From positions 1 to 19,964 of the forward strand of contig CAYTGR010000066.1 of the NCBI GenBank assembly GCA_964437445.1: a stretch of DNA of 19,964 bases, given 5' to 3'. The translations under genes were made by a program, and so were the position numbers. Below are positions 13,426-19,964 of this stretch, one piece after another. Origin of the DNA: CAYTGR01 sp964437445 (GTDB lineage: Bacteria > Chloroflexota > Anaerolineae > B4-G1 > SLSP01). The notes below the pieces were generated by a model, which was not told where the DNA came from, searched no databases, and saw nothing but the letters and a program-made list of their open reading frames with translations. The number at the start of each line of letters is the position of its first letter. The stretch's first letter is position 1.

Positions 13426-13460
13426 GTTAGCCGTCAGCAGTCAGCCATCAGCCGTCAGCC
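13426..13460. repeat. Five GTCAGCC-type heptamers abutting the ttcA start
   Basis: Five 7-base units in register: GTTAGCC, GTCAGCA, GTCAGCC, ATCAGCC, GTCAGCC. The array fills the space between the ttcA start codon (13424) and the 3' end of rfbB (13471), replacing any ribosome binding site there. Confidence 0.8.
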
Positions 13461-13470
13461 ACGCCCCCGT

Positions 13471-14496
13471 TCAGGCGGAAAGACGGCGCCCATACTGTTG
13501 CTGATAATACGCGCGGTAAAGGTCGCCGCTCTTGATGGGACGCCACCACCATTCGTTCTCCGCGTACCAGCGGACCGTCAGCGCCACCGCCTGGGCGCAG
13601 GTGTGGCGGCTCTCCCAGCCTAAGGCGCGGAGCTTGCTCACGTCCAGCGCGTAGCGGCGGTCATGACCGGGACGGTCCTCCACGTGCTTGATCAGGCTCT
13701 CCGGTTTGCCTAACGTCGCCAGCACGATCTGCGTCATCTCCAGGTTCGTCATCTCTGCGCCGGTCCCGACGTTGTAAATCTCACCCAGCTGGCCGCGCTG
13801 CAACACCACGTCAATTCCCTCGCAATGGTCCAACACGTACTGGTAATCCCGCATTTGCAGCCCGTCCCCGTAGACGGGGAGCGGTTGGTCATCTAAGGCG
13901 TTGGTGGCGAAGAGTGGCACGACTTTTTCCGGGTATTGATAAGGGCCGACGTTGTTGGAGCCGCGGGTGATCGTCACGGGCAGCTGCCACGATTCGTAGT
14001 AGGCCAGCACCATCAGATCACCGGCCGCCTTGCTGGCCGAGTAGGGGCTGCGCGGCGCCAGGTTGTCACTTTCTTGGGAGCGGCCGGTGGCGACCTGACC
14101 GTAAACCTCATCGGTGCTGATCTGGTGGTAGCGTTCCAGCCGGAACTTCTTGGCTGCCTCCAACAGGACAAAGGTCCCGTAAACATCGGTCTGGATGAAC
14201 GAGCCCGGTTCCATCAACGAACGATCCACGTGCGTTTCGGCCGCAAAGTTGACGATGGTATCTACCGTGTAGGTCTGGACCGTCTCTTCTACCAGCCGGG
14301 CGTCGCAGATATCGCCCTGCACAAATGCATAACGGTCGCCAAAACGGTCGGCCACGTCGCGCAGGTTCTCCAACCGCCCGGCGTAGGTCAGTTTATCGTA
14401 CACGACGATGAAATAATCGGTGTGTTTTTCCAACATGTAGCGGACAAAATTGGATCCGATGAATCCGGCCCCCCCGGTGACCAGCAAACGACGCAT
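13471..14496 (-). CDS. rfbB: dTDP-glucose 4,6-dehydratase
   Basis: 341-aa extended SDR enzyme that converts dTDP-glucose to dTDP-4-keto-6-deoxyglucose, the first committed step to dTDP-rhamnose and other deoxysugars. Seen: NAD loop TGGAGFIGSNF at 7-17, YDKLTYAGRLENL, FAAETHVDRS, ISTDEVYG with the catalytic Thr-Asp-Glu, YSASKAAGD with the Tyr-x3-Lys pair, TRGSNNVGPYQYPEK, and RPGHDRRYALD. The length is typical. ATG 14496 has GAGGAGG 7 nt upstream. No other rml genes are adjacent, so it is unlinked from the rest of the pathway. Confidence 0.96.
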   Translation of the reverse strand: MRRLLVTGGAGFIGSNFVRYMLEKHTDYFIVVYDKLTYAGRLENLRDVADRFGDRYAFVQGDICDARLVEETVQTYTVDTIVNFAAETHVDRSLMEPGSFIQTDVYGTFVLLEAAKKFRLERYHQISTDEVYGQVATGRSQESDNLAPRSPYSASKAAGDLMVLAYYESWQLPVTITRGSNNVGPYQYPEKVVPLFATNALDDQPLPVYGDGLQMRDYQYVLDHCEGIDVVLQRGQLGEIYNVGTGAEMTNLEMTQIVLATLGKPESLIKHVEDRPGHDRRYALDVSKLRALGWESRHTCAQAVALTVRWYAENEWWWRPIKSGDLYRAYYQQQYGRRLSA

Positions 14497-14535
14497 AAAG
14501 GTTCCTCCTCAAGCGTAAGCGTAATGTCTGACAAG

Positions 14536-14544
14536 ATTGTACCA
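14536..14544 (-). promoter_or_regulatory. Extended -10 promoter of rfbB
   Basis: The minus strand reads TGGTACAAT: TGn extension plus TACAAT (5/6 to consensus) at 14541-14536. It lies 40 bp upstream of the rfbB start, with no good -35. Confidence 0.55.
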
Positions 14545-14572
14545 CAAATGGAAAAGGGATACCAGCCCGGTA

Positions 14573-14604
14573 GAATCAGTGAATCGGCGAGTCAGCGAAT
14601 CGGC
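14573..14604. repeat. Four octamers of GAATCGGC type
   Basis: Four 8-base units in register: GAATCAGT, GAATCGGC, GAGTCAGC, GAATCGGC. It lies in the divergent region between rfbB and the secreted-protein gene. Confidence 0.7.
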
Positions 14605-14640
14605 AAGTAAAGCCAGCGGCCTTTCGTTCCGGTGGCGTTC

Positions 14641-14687
14641 AGAGCGGCTGAAGCCGCCACTGCCAACCCCATTTTGCATAAGTCCTG
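14641..14687 (+). repeat. Left copy of an inverted palindromic repeat (MITE/REP-like)
   Basis: The first 21 bases (14641-14661; core GCGGC-TGAA-GCCGC hairpin) are an exact reverse complement of 15530-15550. The remaining 26 bases (CCAAC, TTTGC, TAAGTC) match the other copy at 18 of 26 positions. Together they flank the secreted-protein gene. Confidence 0.75.
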
Positions 14688-14693
14688 TATAAT
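14688..14693 (+). promoter_or_regulatory. -10 element of the secreted-protein gene
   Basis: Perfect TATAAT directly after the left repeat copy, 35 bp before ATG 14729. No clear -35 at 16-18 nt. The promoter may have been supplied by the edge of the repeat. Confidence 0.45.
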
Positions 14694-14728
14694 TCAATCA
14701 GACCGAGACGAGCCAACAGGAGGCGTTT

Positions 14729-15493
14729 ATGAGACACCATCCACGCCGGGTCTGGTTAGGGCTGCTGGGGTTATGCGGCGCGCTGGGGCTGCTGGGGAGC
14801 ACCGGTGGGGCTCACGCCCAGGCGCCCACTTATGACCATTTCGTCTATCTGCCCCTGGTCTTACGGCCGGCCCCGCCCATCACCGACCGGCTGCTTAACC
14901 CTGGCTTTGAGGGCGGGTATACCCACGAGACGTTCTACGGCCCCAATCCGGCCATTCTGACCCCCGAGCAATGGGTCACCTGGTGGGCCGTGGAGCCTGA
15001 AAACGACCTGCAACCGCCGGAAATCGTGCGCCCGATCTCCAGCCAGAATCCCATCTACCTTGATCCGATCCCGCGCATCCACGGTGGCGAGCAGGCCATG
15101 CAGCTCTACCGGTGGGGCAAGTACCGGGCCGGCTTCTACCAGCGGGTGGCGGGACTGCCGCCCGACGCCACGGCCACGTTTTCCATTTACGCCCATGCCT
15201 GGTCGTGCAACCTGGACCCGACCCCGGAGCGCCCGGCGCTCTCCTGCGGTGACCCCTGGGGCTTCTGGTTCAAAGTGGGCCTGGATCCGACCGGCGGCAC
15301 CGATCCCTGGTCGCCCAACGTGATCTGGACTGAACCGGCCTATCTTTACGATACCTACGCGTTAGTGGGACCGGTGAGTGCTCCGGTAGGAGCCGGGGGA
15401 GCCGTTACCGTCTTCACGTGGGCCGAAGCCAAGTGGGGGGTGAAGCACGAAGACGCTTACCTGGACGATGCCAGCTTGGTGGTGCAGCCGTAA
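14729..15493 (+). CDS. Secreted beta-sandwich-like protein, unknown function
   Basis: 254 aa. A Sec signal peptide is clear: MRHHPRRVW, hydrophobic core LGLLGLCGALGLLG, and an AHA cleavage site near residue 30. FVYLPLVLRPA follows, a short motif common in exported Chloroflexota proteins (from memory). The rest, rich in Trp, Tyr, Pro and Gly, starts with LLNPGFEGGY and ends with AYLDDASLVVQP. Those two motifs bracket many carbohydrate-binding-module-like jelly-roll domains. Two Cys (NLDPTPERPALSC region) may form a disulfide. There is no catalytic domain, so it may be a binding or surface protein. ATG 14729 has AGGAGG 5 nt upstream. It sits alone between inverted repeat copies. Confidence 0.8.
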   Translation: MRHHPRRVWLGLLGLCGALGLLGSTGGAHAQAPTYDHFVYLPLVLRPAPPITDRLLNPGFEGGYTHETFYGPNPAILTPEQWVTWWAVEPENDLQPPEIVRPISSQNPIYLDPIPRIHGGEQAMQLYRWGKYRAGFYQRVAGLPPDATATFSIYAHAWSCNLDPTPERPALSCGDPWGFWFKVGLDPTGGTDPWSPNVIWTEPAYLYDTYALVGPVSAPVGAGGAVTVFTWAEAKWGVKHEDAYLDDASLVVQP

Positions 15494-15503
15494 CCCCAGA
15501 GCT

Positions 15504-15550
15504 TAAGACTTACGCAAATTTTCGTTGGGAGTGGCGGCTTCAGCCGCTCT
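15504..15550 (-). repeat. Right copy of the inverted palindromic repeat
   Basis: Reverse-complement partner of the 14641 repeat, with an exact 21-bp core at 15530-15550 (GCGGC-TTCA-GCCGC hairpin) and a diverged outer part containing GACTTACGCAAAT. It lies between convergent genes and may also act as a terminator. The rest of 15551-15629 shows nothing I recognise. Confidence 0.75.
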
Positions 15551-15629
15551 TGGCCTCTAAGAGCTGCCTGAAGGCGTCACTACGGTCCTCCTACCCCTTG
15601 GTTCGCGCCAGGCTTGCGCCGGTCCTGAG

Positions 15630-18600
15630 CTACAGGGTATGGCGGAGCGCCTCTAACGCGGCATGGACCTGCTCAAACTCGGCGGCTGCCTGGGCCAGCT
15701 GACCAGGGGCGCCGGCCACCAGCCCGGCGTGTGCATTATGTTCCAGCGTTTGCGCCAGGGCCGCGAGCCGCTGTGCCCCCATCGTCGCGCTGGTGGATTT
15801 CAGCGTGTGCGCGGCACGCTCCAGGTCGGGTACCCGCCCCTCGTCCAGCGCCTGGCGCGCCTCCGCCAGCAGACGGAGCGAGCTCTCGTAGAAGCTGTCA
15901 ATCAACACCTGCAGCTTTGCGTCGCTCCGTTTGCCCAACGAGGCTTTGAGTTGCCGCAGCGTCTCCACCGCCAGCGACTCGGGCGCCGGCCGTTCCTGGG
16001 CCATGCTCTCCGCCCCCGGCGAAAACGTCACGGCACTGCCCGGCGGCGTGGTGTGGTCGCGGGTCAGCGCGGCCACCAGCGCACCGATCTGGACCGGCTT
16101 GCTGATGTAATCGTCCATGCCGGCGGCCAGACAGGCTTCGCGATCACCGCGCATAGCATTTGCGGTCATGGCGACGATGCGCGGCTGCGCGGCGGCCGGG
16201 AACTCGGTCCGGATGCGCCGGGTGGCCTCCAGGCCGTCCATCTCCGGCATCTGCACGTCCATCAACACCACGTCGTAGGTCTGCCGGTGCAGCGCGGCCA
16301 GCGCCTCCACGCCGTCGTTCGCCACGTCAGCCTGATAGCCCAACTGCTCCAACATGAGCAGGGCCACCTTTTGGTTGACTTCATTATCCTCCACGAGCAA
16401 AATCCGCAGCGGGACCTGCTCGCCTAAATGCGGATCAAACCTCGCTTCAGCCGGCGCTGTGAAACAGCCGGACAGTGTCTCCACCGGGCCGCCCAGGACG
16501 GCCACCAGCACCTGGTACAGTTGAGCGGTCTTGGTCAATTTGGGCAGAAACGCGATCTGCTCACCAGCCTCGGCCGGCGATTGCAACCACTCCACCGGGG
16601 TGAGGATTACCAACGGCAGTGGCTCTGCCCCCCGCAAGCGCTGGATGTCCGCCACCAGCGCCAGGTCCTCCATCCCCGGCAGCTGCATGTCCAGCAGTGC
16701 CACATCACAGCGCTTCCCCTGGCGGAGCCAATCCAGCGCGACCGCCGCCGAGGCCGCGACCTGCGGCTCAAAGCCCCAAAAGCGCAGCTGCGCCGCCAGG
16801 AACTCGCCGCTGGTGGGGTGGGTATCCACGATCAGCGCCCGCCGGCCCTGCCAGGCCGGTTGATTGCTGCGCAAATAAGCCGGCTGCGGTCCCTCCACCG
16901 GCTCGGCGCGGATTGTGAAGTGAAACGCCGATCCCTGGCCCAGGACGCTCTCCACCCAGATGGCGCCGCCCATCAGCTCGCAGAGCCGCTTGCTGATTGC
17001 CAGCCCCAGGCCGGTGCCGCCGTAACGGCGGCTGGCCGAAGCATCCACCTGGCTGAAGGATTGAAACAGGCGATCCAGCCGGTCGGCGGGAATGCCAATG
17101 CCGGTGTCGTGCACGATGAAATGCAACATCACGGGCAGCTGCCCCCCCGTCTCCTCAGCCGTCATGGTTTTCACCACCACGGTCACCTCACCCTGCTCCG
17201 TGAATTTGATGGCGTTCCCCAAGAGGTTGAGGAGGACCTGGCGCAACCGGTGGGCATCGCCGATGATCGTGGCCGGCACCTCCGGGGCCACCTGGCAGGC
17301 CAGCGCCAGCCCTTTCTCGGCCGCCTTAGACGCCACCAGGTCAAAGGTGGACTCCACACACTCGCGCAGATCAAACGGCTGGTTATCCAGGTCCAGCTTA
17401 CCGGCCTCAATCTTGGAAAAGTCCAGGATATCGTTGATGATGGTCAGCAGGGCGTCCCCGCTGTTGCGGGCGGTCTCTACAAAATCCCGCTGCTGGGGGT
17501 TGAGCGGGGTCTGTAACAGCAATGTGGTCATGCCGATGATGGCGTTCATCGGCGTGCGGATCTCGTGGCTCATGTTAGCCAGGAACTCGCTCTTGGCCCG
17601 GCTGGCGGCCTCGGCGGCGGCGCGGGCCTGCAGCATCTCGGTGTAGAGCCGGGCATTCTCTAAGGCGATGGCGGCCTGGCTGGCTACCGCCTCCAGCAAC
17701 GCCTGGTGCGATTCGTCGTAGGCGCGGGGGTTGGTCGCATGTTGGACCACGATCACTCCCAGCACGCGCTCGCCGATCAAGAGCGGGACGCCCAACCAGC
17801 AGGCCGCGGTATGGTTGGCGCTCACCACGCTGGACGGGCGGAACCCGGGGCCGGCCGCGTAACCCTGTACCAGGACCGAGCGGCGCTCCCGGATGATCGT
17901 CCCCCACAGGCCGTCCTCCGCCGAATCGCGCATCCCCGGCACCGTCAGGTGGGGGGCGCTGCTGAAGGCGCACTCCACCTCCCGGCGCGCCGGGTTGTAG
18001 AGGGCGATCACCATGGTCTCGGCGTCCATCATCCGCCGGGTCTGCTCGTAGATCAGCCGGAGCACTTTATCTACCTCCAACGTGGAGGAGAGCAGCTTGC
18101 CAATGTCGGTCAGGGTTGCCAGCTCCACCACGCGCCGCTGGGCCTCGTCAAAGAGGCGCGCGTTCTCCAGTGCGCCTGCAATCTGGCCGGCGATGGTCTC
18201 GGCCAGGGCGACTTTGGCGTGGGTCACGTCCCGGCCCGGTTGCGCGACGTCAATGCCGATGGTGCCGATGGTTTTCCCCCGCGCATAAAGCGGGACCAGC
18301 ATCAAACTGTGGTCCGCCTCCGGCGGGCCGGCCGGCGGCAGCGAGCCGGCCAGCGGGTCGCCGTGCGTCAACGGGGAGACGATGGACCGGTCGTTCTCCA
18401 GGACGTAGCGGACGGCGGGGTTGCCCGCCACCGGGATGACCTGGCCGACCGCACTAACGGCCCCCGGCTCGGCCGCATGGCCGGTGACCACCGTCAATTC
18501 GGTGCGGTCGGGATTCAACAGGGCGATGCCGCAGCTGCGGGCCTCAAAGATCTCCCGCAGCTCGCGGGCGGTGACCCGCAGCATGGCCGGTAAATCGGGC

Positions 18601-19703
18601 ATCGCTGTGATCGCCGTGGCGACCCGATTGAGGACAGCCAGCTCTTCGTTGCGCTGCAGGATCTCCTGCTCGGCCTGTTTGCGCTGGGTGACATCGTGCA
18701 GGGTGAAGGCGCGCCCAATCAACTGGCCGCGCCGGTCGGTCAACGGCGCAACGTGTACGTCGTAATACTGGGGAGCGGCGCTGCTCCCGCCCACAATTTC
18801 CGCCTGGCGGACCGCCGGGTCGTCACAGAACGCCTGCAATTCGGGCCAGGCCGCGAAGACCTCGGTCGCCGGGCGGCCGATCAGACTGGCCTCGGTGTGC
18901 CCCACGATCTGTTGTGCCATCGGGTTAAGATCTACCACTCGTCCCTGGGCGTCCAACACGATCACGCCGTCGCCCAGCCCTTCAATCACGGTCGCCAGCG
19001 CCACCCGGCCCAGGTCAAACAGCCGGTAGCGGAACAGGCCCCAGGCAATGATCACCCCGGAGGCGCTGAAGACCACCGGCGTCGGATCGTATCCGGGCAT
19101 CAGGTGAAGGATCCGGAAGACAAAGAGCACGTTCATCACAAACGGCACCAGGAGGCTGATCAGCAGGGCCAGGGCCTGGCCCCGGTAGACGGCGGGAGCC
19201 CGGAGCACGCCCCCGATCAACAGGGCGACACTCAATGCCAGCAACGTGTAGGAGTAGACGGCGTGGACCCGGGTAAACCACCAGCCGTTCTGGCTTAACA
19301 GCGTCGGGAAGGGGCCTTCCAGATAGAGGTGCAAATCGTAGCGCCACCAGCCGTGCAGTGAATTGGTCCAGACGACGGCGACCGTGGCCAGCGGCACCCC
19401 GCAGAGCGCCATGATCCGCCTGCGTGTGAGCCATTGCTCGTGGCGCGTAAATTGCACGGCCAGGATCAGCATGACGACCGGCAGGCAGGCATAATCCACC
19501 GGGGAAAGGCTGGCCCAGAAACGTTTAGCGGGGAGTGTGGTGCTGACCAGCTCCAGCGCGTAGAGCAACGACCAGGAGCTCATGATCGCCATGAGCACTA
19601 TAAAGGCGACCGCGCCCGGCACGGCGCGATGCCGCCAGGCATAAATCCCCAATCCTGCCACCACAACAGCAGAGACCAGGAGTGGTACCAGGTAAGCCAT
19701 CAT
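15630..19703 (-). CDS. 7TM hybrid sensor histidine kinase (PAS-GAF-GAF-HK-REC-REC-HPt)
   Basis: 1357-aa membrane-bound phosphorelay protein. Domains in order: seven-helix N-terminal sensor (~1-228), PAS (~237-340), GAF1 (~365-515), GAF2 (~535-685), HisKA (~700-770) with FLANMSHEIRTPMNAIIG and phospho-acceptor His713, HATPase (~815-935) with Asn830, DTGIGI and GGTGLGL, REC1 (~955-1070), REC2 (~1099-1212) and HPt (~1255-1350) with His1299 in AAHTLKS. REC2 is intact (Glu1105/Asp1106, Asp1149, Thr1180, Lys1202). REC1 keeps Asp1005, Thr1035 and Lys1055 but its acid pocket reads VDTH, so it may be partly degenerate. The relay His713 to Asp to His1299 implies an unlinked output regulator, since none is encoded nearby. 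ATG 19703 is followed by a second ATG and has a weak Shine-Dalgarno. Confidence 0.95.
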   Translation of the reverse strand: MMAYLVPLLVSAVVVAGLGIYAWRHRAVPGAVAFIVLMAIMSSWSLLYALELVSTTLPAKRFWASLSPVDYACLPVVMLILAVQFTRHEQWLTRRRIMALCGVPLATVAVVWTNSLHGWWRYDLHLYLEGPFPTLLSQNGWWFTRVHAVYSYTLLALSVALLIGGVLRAPAVYRGQALALLISLLVPFVMNVLFVFRILHLMPGYDPTPVVFSASGVIIAWGLFRYRLFDLGRVALATVIEGLGDGVIVLDAQGRVVDLNPMAQQIVGHTEASLIGRPATEVFAAWPELQAFCDDPAVRQAEIVGGSSAAPQYYDVHVAPLTDRRGQLIGRAFTLHDVTQRKQAEQEILQRNEELAVLNRVATAITAMPDLPAMLRVTARELREIFEARSCGIALLNPDRTELTVVTGHAAEPGAVSAVGQVIPVAGNPAVRYVLENDRSIVSPLTHGDPLAGSLPPAGPPEADHSLMLVPLYARGKTIGTIGIDVAQPGRDVTHAKVALAETIAGQIAGALENARLFDEAQRRVVELATLTDIGKLLSSTLEVDKVLRLIYEQTRRMMDAETMVIALYNPARREVECAFSSAPHLTVPGMRDSAEDGLWGTIIRERRSVLVQGYAAGPGFRPSSVVSANHTAACWLGVPLLIGERVLGVIVVQHATNPRAYDESHQALLEAVASQAAIALENARLYTEMLQARAAAEAASRAKSEFLANMSHEIRTPMNAIIGMTTLLLQTPLNPQQRDFVETARNSGDALLTIINDILDFSKIEAGKLDLDNQPFDLRECVESTFDLVASKAAEKGLALACQVAPEVPATIIGDAHRLRQVLLNLLGNAIKFTEQGEVTVVVKTMTAEETGGQLPVMLHFIVHDTGIGIPADRLDRLFQSFSQVDASASRRYGGTGLGLAISKRLCELMGGAIWVESVLGQGSAFHFTIRAEPVEGPQPAYLRSNQPAWQGRRALIVDTHPTSGEFLAAQLRFWGFEPQVAASAAVALDWLRQGKRCDVALLDMQLPGMEDLALVADIQRLRGAEPLPLVILTPVEWLQSPAEAGEQIAFLPKLTKTAQLYQVLVAVLGGPVETLSGCFTAPAEARFDPHLGEQVPLRILLVEDNEVNQKVALLMLEQLGYQADVANDGVEALAALHRQTYDVVLMDVQMPEMDGLEATRRIRTEFPAAAQPRIVAMTANAMRGDREACLAAGMDDYISKPVQIGALVAALTRDHTTPPGSAVTFSPGAESMAQERPAPESLAVETLRQLKASLGKRSDAKLQVLIDSFYESSLRLLAEARQALDEGRVPDLERAAHTLKSTSATMGAQRLAALAQTLEHNAHAGLVAGAPGQLAQAAAEFEQVHAALEALRHTL

Positions 19704-19744
19704 CCGGCCTGTTTATGAACCCCTTTATGAGCGCTCTCCTTCCC

Positions 19745-19772
19745 AGTATACGTGATTTATGGTGAAGCACAA
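19745..19772 (-). promoter_or_regulatory. Candidate promoter of the hybrid kinase
   Basis: Minus-strand TTGTGC (19772-19767) and TATACT (19750-19745, 5/6) with a 16-nt spacer, about 42 bp before ATG 19703. The -35 is weak (3/6). Confidence 0.4.
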
Positions 19773-19849
19773 CCGTTCCTCACAACAAATGCATTGCAAT
19801 TGGGGGGCGAAACGCTTGCGGCAGAGGGAAAGGCCGCGGGGAAGTGAAT

Positions 19850-19877
19850 GTCAAACGTCAAGCGTTAAACGTCAAGC
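19850..19877. repeat. Four GTCAAGC-type heptamers
   Basis: Four 7-base units in register: GTCAAAC, GTCAAGC, GTTAAAC, GTCAAGC. It lies between the kinase promoter and the Rhs remnant at the window edge. Confidence 0.75.
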
Positions 19878-19893
19878 CAGCACTCCTCGGTGC

Positions 19894-19964
19894 GGCTTCC
19901 GCCTGCTGGCCGGTGCAGCGCCGGTCGGTGGGGAAGGGGCCGCTGCTCCCGCGCGCCTCACTGT
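19894..19964 (-). pseudogene. Second Rhs core remnant, cut by the window edge
   Basis: The minus-strand frame reads ARGSSGPFPTDRRCTGQQAE, matching the PFPxxRRxTGQ end of the Rhs core and the remnant at 7286-7462 (GPFPINRRFTGQQEE). The two share an exact 21-bp block (19929-19949 and 7318-7338). The upstream part lies outside the window, so a larger Rhs gene there cannot be ruled out, but the frame ends shortly after the match without a toxin domain. Confidence 0.6.

Noticed and set aside
14509..14697. 62-codon minus-strand frame upstream of rfbB
   Set aside because: It runs through an octamer repeat, a palindromic repeat and the rfbB promoter, and lacks a recognisable protein pattern.

Overview
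The window is about 20 kb of GC-rich bacterial DNA. Gene content suggests Chloroflexota (Anaerolineae/Caldilineae-like). This is an inference from a Tat-exported protein with a Pro/Thr/Ala-rich linker, a 'VYLPLVL' motif in a secreted protein, Rhs remnants, heptamer repeat arrays between genes, and a very large 7TM hybrid histidine kinase. There are no rRNA or tRNA genes and no CRISPR array. Most genes lie on the minus strand.

Layout. (1) 159-1238 (+): class I fructose-bisphosphate aldolase, converging through a hairpin on the next operon. (2) 1343-5586 (-): the most unusual region. Read 5'->3' on the minus strand it holds a strong promoter, a Y-RNA-like ncRNA (Y2), a structured leader with an intrinsic terminator, a 77-aa ubiquitin-like protein ending in Gly, a second Y-RNA-like ncRNA (Y1) with a T-arm-like module, a weak terminator, a TROVE/VWA (Ro60-type) protein, an unknown 283-aa protein, a JAB/JAMM peptidase and a ThiF/E1-like enzyme. 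(3) 5583-7754 (-): a Tat-exported glycosidase-like protein, a DUF952 protein, an Rhs C-terminal remnant and a small membrane protein. (4) 7909-11888 (-): a molybdenum hydroxylase made of a molybdopterin subunit and an FAD plus 2Fe-2S subunit in the order FAD then FeS. (5) 12106-13424 (-): a TtcA-like PP-loop tRNA thiolase coupled to a KptA RNA 2'-phosphotransferase. (6) 13471-14496 (-): dTDP-glucose 4,6-dehydratase. (7) 14729-15493 (+): a secreted beta-sandwich-like protein between inverted copies of a palindromic repeat. (8) 15630-19703 (-): a 1357-aa hybrid histidine kinase with 7TM, PAS, 2 GAF, HisKA, HATPase, 2 REC and HPt. (9) 19704-19964: promoter, heptamer array and a second Rhs remnant.

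How the genes may work together. Ro60 proteins bind Y RNAs and misfolded RNAs. Here a Ro60-like gene shares a compact operon with two putative Y RNAs and with a ubiquitin-like modifier, an E1-like activator and a JAMM deconjugase. The simplest reading is an RNA-surveillance RNP coupled to reversible protein tagging. The two ncRNAs support each other: their outer stems differ in sequence yet stay paired, while the internal-loop sequences are conserved. Elsewhere the intergenic DNA carries many short tandem arrays of 7- or 8-base units and remnants of Rhs and mobile-repeat sequence, so the accessory DNA appears active.
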